A stretch of 64,000 nt of DNA, from NCBI RefSeq assembly GCF_007744075.1, contig NZ_CP036266.1:6623248-6687247 (forward strand). Reading direction: 5' to 3'. This document shows, one piece after another, positions 35,110-44,249 of the stretch. A model generated the notes under the pieces. The model searched no databases, was not told the origin of the DNA, and was given only the letters and a program-made list of their open reading frames with translations. The stretch comes from Gimesia chilikensis (GTDB lineage Bacteria > Planctomycetota > Planctomycetia > Planctomycetales > Planctomycetaceae). The translations under genes and the position numbers were made by a program. Numbering within the stretch: position 1 is the first letter of the stretch; every line of letters begins with the position of its first letter.

Positions 35110-35157
35110 TTGACACGTAAAGTATAACGGCATAGCATTCCCTTCGACGGGTCGAAG
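35110..35157 (+). promoter_or_regulatory. Promoter and palindrome upstream of the OYE gene
   Basis: TTGACA (35110-35115), 17 nt, then TAGCAT (35133-35138) form a good sigma-70 candidate. CTTCGAC (35142-35148) and GTCGAAG (35151-35157) form a 7-bp inverted repeat over 2 nt, placed at the expected transcription start. A regulator could bind here. Confidence 0.5.
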
Positions 35158-35225
35158 CGGCTGATCCTGCAGATGGCTCTCAGAGACAGACAGCCGCAGA
35201 ATGGACTTTTTGCGAGGGGAATATC

Positions 35226-36323
35226 ATGAGCGATTACGAGGTTTTGTTTCAGCCACTTACTGTAGGCGCGTTGACTCTACCCAACCGGATTCTCATGGCA
35301 CCGCTCACACGGGCCCGGGCCACAGACCGTGTTCCCAACCCGTTAATGGTTGAGTACTACACGCAACGGGCCTCTGCCGGTCTGATTATTTCTGAAGCGA
35401 CCGCCATCAGTGCCCAGGGTTACGGCTGGCACGGTGCCCCTGCGATGTACACCGACGAACAGGAAGCAGGCTGGCGTGAAGTCACCAGTGCCGTGCATGC
35501 CGCCGATGGTCGGATCTTCCTGCAACTCTGGCACATGGGACGGCAGTCGCATCCCGATTATCACAACGGTCAGTTGCCAGTCGCCCCCAGCCCGATCGCA
35601 GTTCAGGGGGATGCCCACACACCAACGGGGAAGCAGCCCTATGTTGTGCCGCGCGAGCTGAGCTTATCGGAAATCGACGCCATCTATGAAGACTATGCTA
35701 CCGCCACCAAACGGGCACGTTCTGCAGGCTTTGATGGTGTGGAGATTCATGGCGCAAACGGCTACCTGATCGATCAGTTCCTGCGTGATTCTTCGAACCA
35801 GCGGACCGACGACTTTGGGGGCTCCATCGAGAATCGCATGCGTTTTCTGCAAGGGGTGATTGAAGCGGTGGTCGAGGCCTGGTCGGCAGACCGGACCGGG
35901 TTACGGCTCAGTCCAACGATGAACGATAAAGGGATGGGGGACAGCGATCCGATCGCGTTGTACTCACAGGTGGCTGAGGCACTGAATCAATATGAGCTGG
36001 CCTACGTCCATACTGCCGAAGCGATTCAGCCGGGGCGGCTCTATAATCCGAATGTACCGCGTGTGACTCCCGTTATCCGCGAAGCTTACCAGGGAGTGTT
36101 GATCACCAACGGCGGATATGACAGAGTTTCTGCGACTGAGGCCATCGCAAAAGGGGATGCGGATGCCATCGCTTTTGGCCAGAAGTTTATCGCCAATCCC
36201 GATCTGCCGGAGCGATTGCGGACCGACGCCAGCCTGAATGATCCCGATCCAAGCACCTACTACTCGACGGGTCCAGAGGGCTATGTCGACTATCCTTCAC
36301 TGGCGGAAAGCAGCGCTTCCTGA
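35226..36323 (+). CDS. Old Yellow Enzyme family NADH:flavin oxidoreductase
   Basis: A 365-residue FMN enzyme with LFQPLTVGALTLPNRILMAPLTR at the N terminus, HGANGYLIDQFLRDSSNQRT near residues 175-195, DDFGGSIENRMRF and a C-terminal LITNGGYDR...FGQKFIANPDLPERL. These are alkene reductase (NemA-type) marks. It reduces activated C=C bonds or nitro compounds with NAD(P)H. The GAGGGG ribosome site is strong. It converges with the Asp-box gene by 21 bp. Confidence 0.92.
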   Translation: MSDYEVLFQPLTVGALTLPNRILMAPLTRARATDRVPNPLMVEYYTQRASAGLIISEATAISAQGYGWHGAPAMYTDEQEAGWREVTSAVHAADGRIFLQLWHMGRQSHPDYHNGQLPVAPSPIAVQGDAHTPTGKQPYVVPRELSLSEIDAIYEDYATATKRARSAGFDGVEIHGANGYLIDQFLRDSSNQRTDDFGGSIENRMRFLQGVIEAVVEAWSADRTGLRLSPTMNDKGMGDSDPIALYSQVAEALNQYELAYVHTAEAIQPGRLYNPNVPRVTPVIREAYQGVLITNGGYDRVSATEAIAKGDADAIAFGQKFIANPDLPERLRTDASLNDPDPSTYYSTGPEGYVDYPSLAESSAS

Positions 36324-36344
36324 AACGGGAATCTCAACAGACAC

Positions 36345-37616
36345 TCAGGTTTTTACAAAATCCGGGACGCTGCGGTTGGGCAGATTCCATTCGATGCGTC
36401 CCAGCAACAGATCGCCTTTGGCCTTGTTCCGCGGCATCCATTCACCGACGGTCACACACGATTCGTCCGGGCTGATGTTGGTGACATCGAAGTTCCCCAT
36501 CAGCGCAACATTGTTGGGATCGTCCACGCCATCCCCGACGAGCGGTAGGGCGACCCGTTCGGTGTCGCGGATCAGGCAGAGCTTTTCCGGATCGACCTGA
36601 GCCACCCAGAGGGGAGATCGCCAGCGGATGATGTTTTTGTTTGTCTCATCTTTACGAGTGTAGACCAGGAACAGTCCGTCGGAATGAGTGAGCCAGTGCT
36701 GCTGCGTGGTGGACATTCCAATTGGCGTGCCGTCGTCAAACGCCCAGGCGGTCTTTCGCTGATAATTCAAACCATCCGGGCTGACCGCGACGTAGCCGTG
36801 TCCATCTTCGGCACGAATTGTCATGAAGTATTGGTTATCAAAGCGGGCGATAGACGGTTCGAGCAGGCCCCGGCCGACTTTGTTCTCCAGGGGCGGGCCG
36901 ACTTCGCGAATCTTGAGTGTCGTGCCGTCAAAGGCACAACGTACACCGGCCACCATGCGGGGCTGTTTGCCCGCGCCGAAGGTGAAGGACATCAGGATAT
37001 CGCCGTCTGGCATCACGAGTCGCTGTCCACAATTATTGGTATAGATCTCGGCACCGCGGGGATCATCCCACTGCAGGATCTTGCGTTCCGACCACTGGCC
37101 GTCTTTGTCTCGCGTGACGTAGACGGGGTAGCGGGCCAGCTGATCGCCGCGGGCAAAGCGGGGACCGCGATAGAAGACGACGTGCCCCAACGCGAGAACA
37201 GTTCCGGTCTGCGGATGATATTGCGGCGTCACATCACAGACGCCCGCTTTAAGACCGGGATGCTCCTTGACCGGATCCCGACCGAGTGCGGCAATGGGTG
37301 CCGGCTCTTTCCAGGTCTTGCCCCGATCCGTCGATTCAGTCCAGTGCACCTGTCCGAAGTAATCCGAGCCGCCTATCTCCTGCAGGTTCAACAGAAACGT
37401 CGCGTTCCCCTCAGCCCCGGGAACCATACACCCCCGCGGATGAAACCAGGTGACGCCAGCACCATCGCGATTGCGAAAGAGCGTTTCTTTCGAAATGGAG
37501 CCGATCAGCGGCTTCGATTCCGCAGCCTGCAACGAAGCCGTCCCCGCAGCAGAGGCCGCGGCCAGAGAACAGAGTGAGGTGTGGAGGAAATCACGACGGT
37601 TGAGAGGCGGGGTCAT
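36345..37616 (-). CDS. Tat-exported Asp-box (sialidase-like) protein
   Basis: The 423-residue protein starts MTPPLNRRDFLHTSL, a twin-arginine signal, with a cleavage zone near LQA. An Asp-box STDRGKTW is present, plus PDGLNYQR and a six-bladed-propeller-like composition, so it belongs to the sialidase/BNR superfamily. Catalytic Arg triad positions cannot be proven by eye; it may be an exo-sialidase or other glycosidase, or only a sugar-binding propeller. It converges with the OYE gene by 21 bp. Confidence 0.75.
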   Translation of the reverse strand: MTPPLNRRDFLHTSLCSLAAASAAGTASLQAAESKPLIGSISKETLFRNRDGAGVTWFHPRGCMVPGAEGNATFLLNLQEIGGSDYFGQVHWTESTDRGKTWKEPAPIAALGRDPVKEHPGLKAGVCDVTPQYHPQTGTVLALGHVVFYRGPRFARGDQLARYPVYVTRDKDGQWSERKILQWDDPRGAEIYTNNCGQRLVMPDGDILMSFTFGAGKQPRMVAGVRCAFDGTTLKIREVGPPLENKVGRGLLEPSIARFDNQYFMTIRAEDGHGYVAVSPDGLNYQRKTAWAFDDGTPIGMSTTQQHWLTHSDGLFLVYTRKDETNKNIIRWRSPLWVAQVDPEKLCLIRDTERVALPLVGDGVDDPNNVALMGNFDVTNISPDESCVTVGEWMPRNKAKGDLLLGRIEWNLPNRSVPDFVKT

Positions 37617-37685
37617 GGGTGGGACTTTCTGATGACAGTGAATCTGATTAGTGCTGTAACCCTTATCATGGTGCAGAAAACAGGC

Positions 37686-38441
37686 TTATGCAATAAAGAT
37701 TTGATTTCGATGTCTTTGAAGTGCTTCCTGGTCCGGACGGAAACGCGATGGGAAATAAATGTGTTGGCCCTCATACGGTTTAAAGAAGCGGTTCATGGCT
37801 TCTCCTGTGCAGGCATCACGAATCTGCTGCGAATAAACCAGACGATAGTCCTCATCCAATGTCATCAGACCGCGATCGAAGGCTTTATCGTGGAGAGAAT
37901 TCAGACAAAGACCATTGTGGGGGTCGGCTCGTTTCGCAGGATCTTCACTCCAGGGAATGATGTGGCTTGCTATCAAAAGGTCCTTGATCTCGATTTGCGT
38001 CACACAGCATCGGTAGTCGTAAGATGCCAGGACCGTTGAACGGAAGAAACGTTGCGCACGCCGCACTTTGGTCACACGCGTCGATTCGGTTTCTCCCTCG
38101 AATTGGACCACTTCCTCGGCAGGCTCTTCCGGAATAAGATTCAACTCTTGTTCCAGGCGCTGACTCTCATTTGCCAGGCCTTCCCAGTCAGAGTGGAATT
38201 CCTGCCAGATTGCGCGGTCCGCGTTAGACGCTCCTGAGAGTCCTTTGACACCCCGCTCCTGATGATATGGATCAAGAGATGCCAGGTTGCTCAGTTTCAT
38301 GGCAACACTGGAGGCTGATCGACCAATAGACTGAGCCAACTTAATTACATCTTGATTACGATTATGATACTTCCCGAATGGTAAGCGGCAATACAGGCCC
38401 ATTGCCAGAATCAGTTCTTCACGAGTCCAGTTTCGTGTCAT
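37686..38441 (-). CDS. HNH endonuclease-domain protein
   Basis: The ATG at 38441 gives 251 residues; an upstream open stretch of 34 codons is less likely. The N-terminal domain (WTREELILAMGLYCRLPFG ... SVAMKLSNLASLDP) is a helix-rich region typical of a widespread group. The C-terminal HNH domain has YRCCVTQIEIKDLLIASHIIPW, then DPHNGLCLNSLHDKAFDRGL. Residues His and Asn in SHIIPW and NGLCLN-type positions are the nuclease set. Such proteins may act in DNA restriction or repair; no methylase or partner is adjacent. It is divergent from the GlxB-type operon. Confidence 0.8.
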   Translation of the reverse strand: MTRNWTREELILAMGLYCRLPFGKYHNRNQDVIKLAQSIGRSASSVAMKLSNLASLDPYHQERGVKGLSGASNADRAIWQEFHSDWEGLANESQRLEQELNLIPEEPAEEVVQFEGETESTRVTKVRRAQRFFRSTVLASYDYRCCVTQIEIKDLLIASHIIPWSEDPAKRADPHNGLCLNSLHDKAFDRGLMTLDEDYRLVYSQQIRDACTGEAMNRFFKPYEGQHIYFPSRFRPDQEALQRHRNQIFIA

Positions 38442-38686
38442 GTCAGATTTAATCCGGGAGGTGTTGCTTTGGTCTGTTGACTGTATAGTTGAACTCTTAA
38501 TCCATAACAGGACAAGTCTATTTCCTGGCCAATTCACCTCCACCCAAAAAAATCACAAATCTCTCGCGGTTCAGTTGGTTCCGGGGGGCGGGTCTGGTAT
38601 CTTCGGGTGTGGAAAACCTGAACGGTTTCAATCTGACATTTCGTGTTTCGCTCGCATGAAATGAGCTCTTGCCGGGGTTGTTGTCT

Positions 38687-39580
38687 GTGTGTGGCATCGT
38701 CGGTTTTTTGGCCAGGCGCGACGCTGATCGCGAACGTCTGGGACAACTCGTCACTCCCATGCTGGAATGCATGGCGACCCGCGGACCTGACTCCGCAGGC
38801 CTGGCTCTGTTTCACCGTCCACTCCCTGCCTCCCGGCGGTTTGCGCTCTCCACCCGTGATCGCGGATTTGACTGGCAGGCGCTGGCTGAATCCTGTCAAC
38901 AAGAACTGGGTCTGCCTGCGCCGGTCGCCGCTCTCGATAATCATGCGTCGCTCGTCAGCGAACTCCAGCCGGACATTTTTAAACCCTGGCTGACCTCGAC
39001 GTTTCCCGAGGTGCATCTGCTCTCAACGGGACACGCGATTGAAATCTTCAAAGACGAAGGGCATCCCGAAGAGATTGCCCGGCGGTTCCACTTTACCGAA
39101 ATGGTGGGCACGCACGTTGTGGGACATACGCGAATGGCGACCGAATCGGCGGTCTCGCCGGCTCATGCACATCCCTTTACGGCCGGTGAGGATTTCTGCC
39201 TGGTGCATAACGGTTCGCTGTCGAACCCCTACAGTGTGCGGCGGAAGCTGGAGAGCCTGGGAATCGCCTTTGAAACGGATAACGATACAGAAGCGGGCTG
39301 TCGTTTTCTGGAATGGCGGATGCGGGAGGGGGACACGCTGGAGACCGCCATCGAAGTGGCCCAGGCGGAACTGGACGGTTTTTACACCTTCCTGATGGCA
39401 ACCGCTGACAAGCTGGTGCTCGTGCGGGATGCCTTTGCCTGCAAGCCCGCGGTCGTCGCGGAGACGGACGATTATGTCGCCGTCAGTTCGGAATTTCGTT
39501 CCCTGGCACACCTGCCCGATATCAAACATGCTCACGTGTATGAGCCGGCTCCAGAACAGATTTATTCATGGTCAGTCTGA
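38687..39580 (+). CDS. glxB: Class II glutamine amidotransferase, GlxB/MgsA type
   Basis: The enzyme hydrolyses glutamine to supply ammonia (or handles a glutamate-linked amine) for the synthase below. A GTG at 38687 is chosen: it puts Cys2 of CGIVGF first after Met, as needed for the N-terminal nucleophile, and GGGG lies about 9 nt before it. The 297 residues include RGPDSAGLALF, HTRMATESAV, AHPFTAGEDFCLVHNGSLSN and DNDTEAGCRF, all class II amidotransferase motifs. It is the first gene of a four-gene unit; its last 13 bp overlap glxC. In methylotrophs the matching genes are mgsA, mgsB, mgsC and gmaS. Confidence 0.88.
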   Translation: MCGIVGFLARRDADRERLGQLVTPMLECMATRGPDSAGLALFHRPLPASRRFALSTRDRGFDWQALAESCQQELGLPAPVAALDNHASLVSELQPDIFKPWLTSTFPEVHLLSTGHAIEIFKDEGHPEEIARRFHFTEMVGTHVVGHTRMATESAVSPAHAHPFTAGEDFCLVHNGSLSNPYSVRRKLESLGIAFETDNDTEAGCRFLEWRMREGDTLETAIEVAQAELDGFYTFLMATADKLVLVRDAFACKPAVVAETDDYVAVSSEFRSLAHLPDIKHAHVYEPAPEQIYSWSV

Positions 39581-40260
39581 AACAGCTTGATTTAACCGAT
39601 TTGAGTGTCCGCCAGGTCAACGAGTACCTGCACGGGGGACTGCTGGAAGAACGCCCCGCGCGGGTGGAGATCCTGAACCCCGACGGTCTGCACAGCATTG
39701 CCGCCGGCCTGGATACGGAAGTGGATATCGATATCCTGGGGCACGCGGGCTATTTCATCGCGGGAATGAATCAGCGGGCCCGGGTGACGATTCACGGAAA
39801 CGTCGGCTGGAGTGTGGCGGAGAACATCATGTCGGGCGTGGTTCGCGTGAAAGGACATGCGTCTGAATGTGCGGGGGCTTCGGGACACGGCGGACTTTTA
39901 GTGATTGAAGGAGACGCCTCTTCCCGGTGTGGCATTTCGCTGAAAGGGACCGAGATTGTTGTCGGGGGGAGTGTCGGTCACTTCTCTGCTTTCATGGCAC
40001 AGGCGGGGACGCTGGTGGTCTGTGGCGATGCCGGCCCGAACCTGGGTGATTCGCTGTATGAAGCAACGATCTACGTCCGCGGATCCATTCACAGTTTTGG
40101 TGCTGACGCCCGCGAAGAAGAGATGCAGGCAGACGATTTTGAAAAGGTCGCGGAACTACTGTCACGGGCGGAGATGAATTATGACGCCCGCGAATTCAAA
40201 CGGGTCAGCTCGGCCCGCAGTCTGTATCACTGGAATGCGGACGCCCATCAGGAATATTAA
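39568..40260 (+). CDS. glxC: GXGXG-motif protein GlxC/MgsB
   Basis: This 230-residue protein is equivalent to the C-terminal GXGXG domain of glutamate synthase. It shows the repeated beta-helix pattern GHAGYFIAGMNQRA, HGNVGWSVAENIMSG and GHGGLLVIEGDASSRCG, then GDAGPNLGDSL. It starts 13 bp inside glxB without a clear ribosome site, suggesting translational coupling. It is one subunit of a heteromeric synthase with GlxB and GlxD. In N-methylglutamate synthase the corresponding subunit is MgsB. The stop is at 40260. Confidence 0.85.
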   Translation: MVSLKQLDLTDLSVRQVNEYLHGGLLEERPARVEILNPDGLHSIAAGLDTEVDIDILGHAGYFIAGMNQRARVTIHGNVGWSVAENIMSGVVRVKGHASECAGASGHGGLLVIEGDASSRCGISLKGTEIVVGGSVGHFSAFMAQAGTLVVCGDAGPNLGDSLYEATIYVRGSIHSFGADAREEEMQADDFEKVAELLSRAEMNYDAREFKRVSSARSLYHWNADAHQEY

Positions 40261-40298
40261 ACCACGTACTGCAACGAAATCAGCAGCGGAGAGCAAGT

Positions 40299-41654
40299 GT
40301 GAGTTCGGACAAGTCGATTCAACGCGAAGAGAGTGCCAGTTTCAACGAGCATTCCCTCTTTTACATCCGGCAGGCCGCTGAGTACGGGCTGTATGAGATC
40401 CGCGGCATGGGTGCGAAACGGCGTGTGCCCAGCTTCGACGATCTGATTTTCCTCTCCGCGTCCGCGTCGCGGTATCCGCTGGAAGGTTACCGTGAAAAAT
40501 GCGAATCGAAAACGGTGCTGGGCACGCGATATGCGAAGCAGCCGATCGAGCTGGAGATTCCGATCACCATTGCGGGGATGAGCTTTGGCTCGCTCTCTGC
40601 GAATGTGAAGGAAGCGTTGGGTCAGGCGGCGACGCAGATGGGAACTTCCACGACGACGGGCGACGGCGGAATGACGCCGGAAGAGCGGGAATCGTCTAAG
40701 ACTTTAGTCTATCAGTGTCTGCCTTCGCGTTACGGATTCAATCCTAACGATCTGCGTAAAGCGGATGCGATCGAGATGGTGCTCGGCCAGGGCGCGAAAC
40801 CCGGGGGCGGTGGGATGCTGCTGGGGCAGAAGGTTTCTCCCCGTGTGGCACAGATGCGGACGCTGCCCGAAGGGATTGATCAGCGGTCGGCCTGTCGGCA
40901 TCCGGACTGGACGGGGCCCGATGATCTGAAAATCAAAATCGAAGAACTGCGGGAGATCACCGACTGGAAGATTCCGGTGTACGTCAAGATGGGCGCGACG
41001 CGCGTGCGGGAGGACGTGAAGCTGGCGGTCAAAGCGGGCGCGGATGTCGTGGTGATTGACGGGATGCAGGGTGGGACTGCAGCGACGCAGCAGGTCTTCA
41101 TCGAACATACGGGGATTCCGACCCTGGCCGCGTTGCCCCTGGCGGTCGAAGCGCTCAGCGATATGAACGTGCTGGGTGAAGTGCAGCTGATTATTTCGGG
41201 GGGGATCCGCACGGGAGCCGACGTCGCCAAGGCCCTCGCACTGGGTGCGGATGCGGTTTCGATTGGTCAGGGCGTGCTCGTCGCGCTGGGTTGTAACCAT
41301 CATGCGTATCAGCGGGCGGACGGAGAAGAGGTCGACGTCACCGCGGACTATGCAAAACTGGGAACGGCACCCGGCTATTGTCATCACTGTCATACGGGAC
41401 AGTGTCCGGTGGGCATTACCACGCAGGATCCCGAACTGGAACCCCGGTTGATTCCGGAGGTCGGAGCGAAGCGTCTCAAGAATTATCTGCAGGTTCTGAA
41501 CATGGAGCTGACGACCCTGGCACGGGCCTGCGGCAAGTCGAACGTACATCATCTGGAGAAAGAAGATCTGGCCGCGCTGACTGTTGAGGCAGCGGCGATG
41601 GCCAAAGTCCCCCTGGCCGGAACCAGCTGGATTCCGGGCACTGGTTCCGTTTAA
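40299..41654 (+). CDS. glxD: FMN/Fe-S glutamate synthase-type subunit GlxD/MgsC
   Basis: The 451-residue subunit starts at a GTG (GGAGAG upstream). It has the FMN barrel of the glutamate synthase central domain: ITIAGMSFGSLS, STTTGDGGMTPEERESS, GQGAKPGGGGMLLG, VDVVVIDGMQGGTAA-like (ADVVVIDGMQGGTA) and ISGGIRTGADVAKALALGAD. The Fe-S site has Cys361, Cys364 and Cys369 in CHHCHTGQCPVG. It condenses ammonia (or methylamine) with 2-oxoglutarate-derived chemistry at the FMN site, in a complex with GlxB and GlxC. It starts 38 bp after glxC and continues the operon; the GlnT-type ligase follows 50 bp later. Confidence 0.9.
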   Translation: MSSDKSIQREESASFNEHSLFYIRQAAEYGLYEIRGMGAKRRVPSFDDLIFLSASASRYPLEGYREKCESKTVLGTRYAKQPIELEIPITIAGMSFGSLSANVKEALGQAATQMGTSTTTGDGGMTPEERESSKTLVYQCLPSRYGFNPNDLRKADAIEMVLGQGAKPGGGGMLLGQKVSPRVAQMRTLPEGIDQRSACRHPDWTGPDDLKIKIEELREITDWKIPVYVKMGATRVREDVKLAVKAGADVVVIDGMQGGTAATQQVFIEHTGIPTLAALPLAVEALSDMNVLGEVQLIISGGIRTGADVAKALALGADAVSIGQGVLVALGCNHHAYQRADGEEVDVTADYAKLGTAPGYCHHCHTGQCPVGITTQDPELEPRLIPEVGAKRLKNYLQVLNMELTTLARACGKSNVHHLEKEDLAALTVEAAAMAKVPLAGTSWIPGTGSV

Positions 41655-41704
41655 GCGCACAAAACGCGGGCCGCAGGCGCAGCAACTGACAATGAGGAAC
41701 CACG

Positions 41705-43063
41705 ATGAGTGACCGTGAAGCAATCCGGAGCCGTATGAATACCGCCGGGATCGAATTTCTGCTCGCTCAGTTCGTCGACATACACGGTTCGGCTAAAGTG
41801 AAAATGGTCCCCTATTCCGGTTTCGATGACATGATCGACTCGGGTGCCGGCTTCGCAGGTGCTGCGGTCTGGGGCGTGGGACAGGGGCCGAGTTCGCATG
41901 ACATGCTGGCCCGGATTGATCTCGCCACCTACACGCCGCTCCCCTGGAAAGAGAACACGGCCCGCTTCGCTGCGGACCTGTTCGTGGATGGGGAGTCGTA
42001 TCCTTTTTGCCCGCGGACCAACCTGAAACGGGTCCTCGCGGAAGCTAAACAGAAAGGGTATGTGTTCAATGTGGGGATGGAGCCGGAACACTTCCTGGTG
42101 ACGAAGAACGCAGACGGAAGCTTGTCGCCCTGGAACCCGGACGGTGTGGATTCGCTGGCCAAACCCTGTTACGACTTCCGCTCGATGGCACCGGCGATGG
42201 ATTATCTGCAGGAGTTGACCACGGCGTTGAATGAGCTGGGCTGGGGCGTGTATCAGACCGACCATGAAGATGGCAACGGTCAGTACGAGATTAACTTCGA
42301 TTATCAGGACGCGCTGACCACTGCGGACCGGATCACCTTTTTCAAAATGGCGACGTCACAGATCGCCAAGAAATATGGTGCCATCGCTACGCACATGCCC
42401 AAACCGTTTGCCGACCGGACGGGCAGCGGACTGCACGTTCACTTTCACCTCGCGGATGCGGAAACAGGGGCCTGCCTGTTTGATGACGCTGCCGACAAAC
42501 GGGGACTGGGTTGTTCGGAACTGGCGTATCACTTTATTGGCGGTGTGCTCAAGCATGCGCCGGCCCTGGGTGCCGTCACGAGTCCGACTGTGAACTGCTA
42601 TAAACGACTGCAGCTTGGTTCCGGTCTCTATTCCAGCCGGAGCGGATACACGTGGACGCCGGCGTTTGTGTCGTATGGGGATAACAATCGCACGCAGATG
42701 ATTCGGACCGCGGGGCCCGGGCATTTTGAAGACCGGACGGTCTCGGCGGGATGCAACCCATATCTCGCGTTAGCCGCTTACCTCGCAGCAGGCCTGGACG
42801 GGATTGAAAACCAGATCGATCCCGGCGAACCAAACCTGGGCAATCTCTATGAAAAGACGCCTGCGGAAATTCTGGAGCAGGGAATCAGGATTCTGCCTCA
42901 GTCTTTGTGGGAGGCGATTCAGGAACTCAGACAGGACACGGTCATTCAAGGAGCCCTGGGTGTGATTGCCGATGAGTTTATCGAACTGAAAACGCAAGAG
43001 TGGGAAACCTACGATCGGCAGGTAACGCAGTGGGAGATCGATGAGTACCTGACGTTTTTCTGA
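41705..43063 (+). CDS. glnT: GlnT-type ligase: type III glutamine synthetase-like / gamma-glutamylmethylamide synthetase
   Basis: The 452-residue protein is a member of the glutamine synthetase superfamily in the GlnT group. Seen are GMEPEHFLV, YQTDHEDGNGQYEINFDYQDAL, HMPKPFADRTGSGLHVHFHLAD and NPYLALAAYLAAGLDG. In methylotrophs this group includes GmaS, which joins glutamate and methylamine with ATP to give gamma-glutamylmethylamide. The presence of GlxBCD just upstream supports that reading, but glutamate-ammonia ligation cannot be excluded by eye. A GAGGA ribosome site is clear. N-methylglutamate dehydrogenase genes are not in the window. Confidence 0.88.
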   Translation: MSDREAIRSRMNTAGIEFLLAQFVDIHGSAKVKMVPYSGFDDMIDSGAGFAGAAVWGVGQGPSSHDMLARIDLATYTPLPWKENTARFAADLFVDGESYPFCPRTNLKRVLAEAKQKGYVFNVGMEPEHFLVTKNADGSLSPWNPDGVDSLAKPCYDFRSMAPAMDYLQELTTALNELGWGVYQTDHEDGNGQYEINFDYQDALTTADRITFFKMATSQIAKKYGAIATHMPKPFADRTGSGLHVHFHLADAETGACLFDDAADKRGLGCSELAYHFIGGVLKHAPALGAVTSPTVNCYKRLQLGSGLYSSRSGYTWTPAFVSYGDNNRTQMIRTAGPGHFEDRTVSAGCNPYLALAAYLAAGLDGIENQIDPGEPNLGNLYEKTPAEILEQGIRILPQSLWEAIQELRQDTVIQGALGVIADEFIELKTQEWETYDRQVTQWEIDEYLTFF

Positions 43064-43229
43064 TCGCGATACTGTCTGTAAAAGGTGATTTGCAGAAAAT
43101 CGATATGAATGCGAGTTCTGGTTCTTCTCTGAAAACAGGATGTGTTATAGTGCAACGAGCAGAGAGATCGTCATCGGACTGACGATTTCCCGTTGTCACC
43201 TGTTAGAACGGAAGCGACCTGAGCTGATC

Positions 43230-44201
43230 ATGACTCAAGCAACAGAACACGAACCTGCCGGCGAGGACCACGCCGGTCACTCACATGGCCTGACACATGC
43301 GGATTCCCTGCGGGGTGTGAGCAGTTCGCGGCTGATCTGGGCGATCGTTCTGAATCAGTTGCTGACGGTCGGGCAGGTGGTCGCGGGAATTTATTCGGGC
43401 AGTGTGGCGCTGCTGTCTGATGCTGCTCACAATTTCAATGATGCCAACGCGCTGTTGATTGCCTACATAGCACGACGGATTTCCCTAAAACAAGCCAACG
43501 AACGGTTCACCTTTGGTTATCGCCGGGCCGAGATGATTGGTGCTTTGATCAACCTGACGCTGCTGGCGATCGTCGGCCTGTACCTGGTTTATGAAGGGAT
43601 CTCCCGTTTTTTCGAACCGGAACATGTGATGGGTTCGGTGATGGCCTATACCGCGATTCTGGCCCTGGTGGTCGACGTCGGATCGGCACTGCTGTTGTGG
43701 TCGATGAGCAAGGGTTCTTTAAATGTCCGGGCCGCATTTTTCCATAACATTGTCGACGCGTTAGGCAGTATCGCGGTCCTGGTGGGTGCAGCGGCGATTA
43801 TCTGGTTTGGGTGGAACTGGGTCGATCCGCTGATTACCGTGCTGATCTCGGGTTATATTCTCTGGGAGGTCTATAAGATGCTCCCGCAGGCGATGCGGAT
43901 GCTGATGGAAGGAACCCCCGCTGACTTCGATATTCCAGCCCTTGTCGAACGCGTCGAAGCGCTTGCCGACATCGAAGAGATCCACCATCTGCACCTGTGG
44001 GAACTGGATGAAGAGCACACAGCGCTGGAGGCACACGTGGTCATCCGGAAACAGAATGCAGAGCAGATGGAGATCATCAAGCAGCAGATCAAGGAATTAC
44101 TGGTACACGAATTTCAGATTGAACACTCGACACTGGAATTCGAATTCGCTGACGCAGCAGAAAACCAGTGCCACGATACGCGGGTGATTCCCGAGCATTG
44201 A
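43230..44201 (+). CDS. CDF-family metal cation exporter (ZitB/CzcD-like)
   Basis: The ATG at 43230 gives 323 residues; an open upstream stretch lacks membrane logic. An N-terminal His-rich stretch ([12 protein letters not shown]) is followed by six predicted membrane segments. The metal-site pattern is SDAAHNFND in TM2 and FHNIVDALG in TM5, with the HxxxD pairs of CDF transporters. A C-terminal cytoplasmic domain shows [24 protein letters not shown]. It exports divalent metal such as Zn(II). It follows the glx cluster by 166 bp and probably has its own promoter. Confidence 0.92.
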   Translation: MTQATEHEPAGEDHAGHSHGLTHADSLRGVSSSRLIWAIVLNQLLTVGQVVAGIYSGSVALLSDAAHNFNDANALLIAYIARRISLKQANERFTFGYRRAEMIGALINLTLLAIVGLYLVYEGISRFFEPEHVMGSVMAYTAILALVVDVGSALLLWSMSKGSLNVRAAFFHNIVDALGSIAVLVGAAAIIWFGWNWVDPLITVLISGYILWEVYKMLPQAMRMLMEGTPADFDIPALVERVEALADIEEIHHLHLWELDEEHTALEAHVVIRKQNAEQMEIIKQQIKELLVHEFQIEHSTLEFEFADAAENQCHDTRVIPEH

Positions 44202-44249
44202 TGGCACTGGTATTTTGTGCTTTTCTCTTTAGGTGCTACTGAGTATCGT

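Noticed and set aside
40704..41723. A 339-codon minus-strand open frame
   Set aside because: It is opposite the glutamate synthase-type gene, which has all conserved motifs; the reverse frame has a His/Arg-rich shadow composition.
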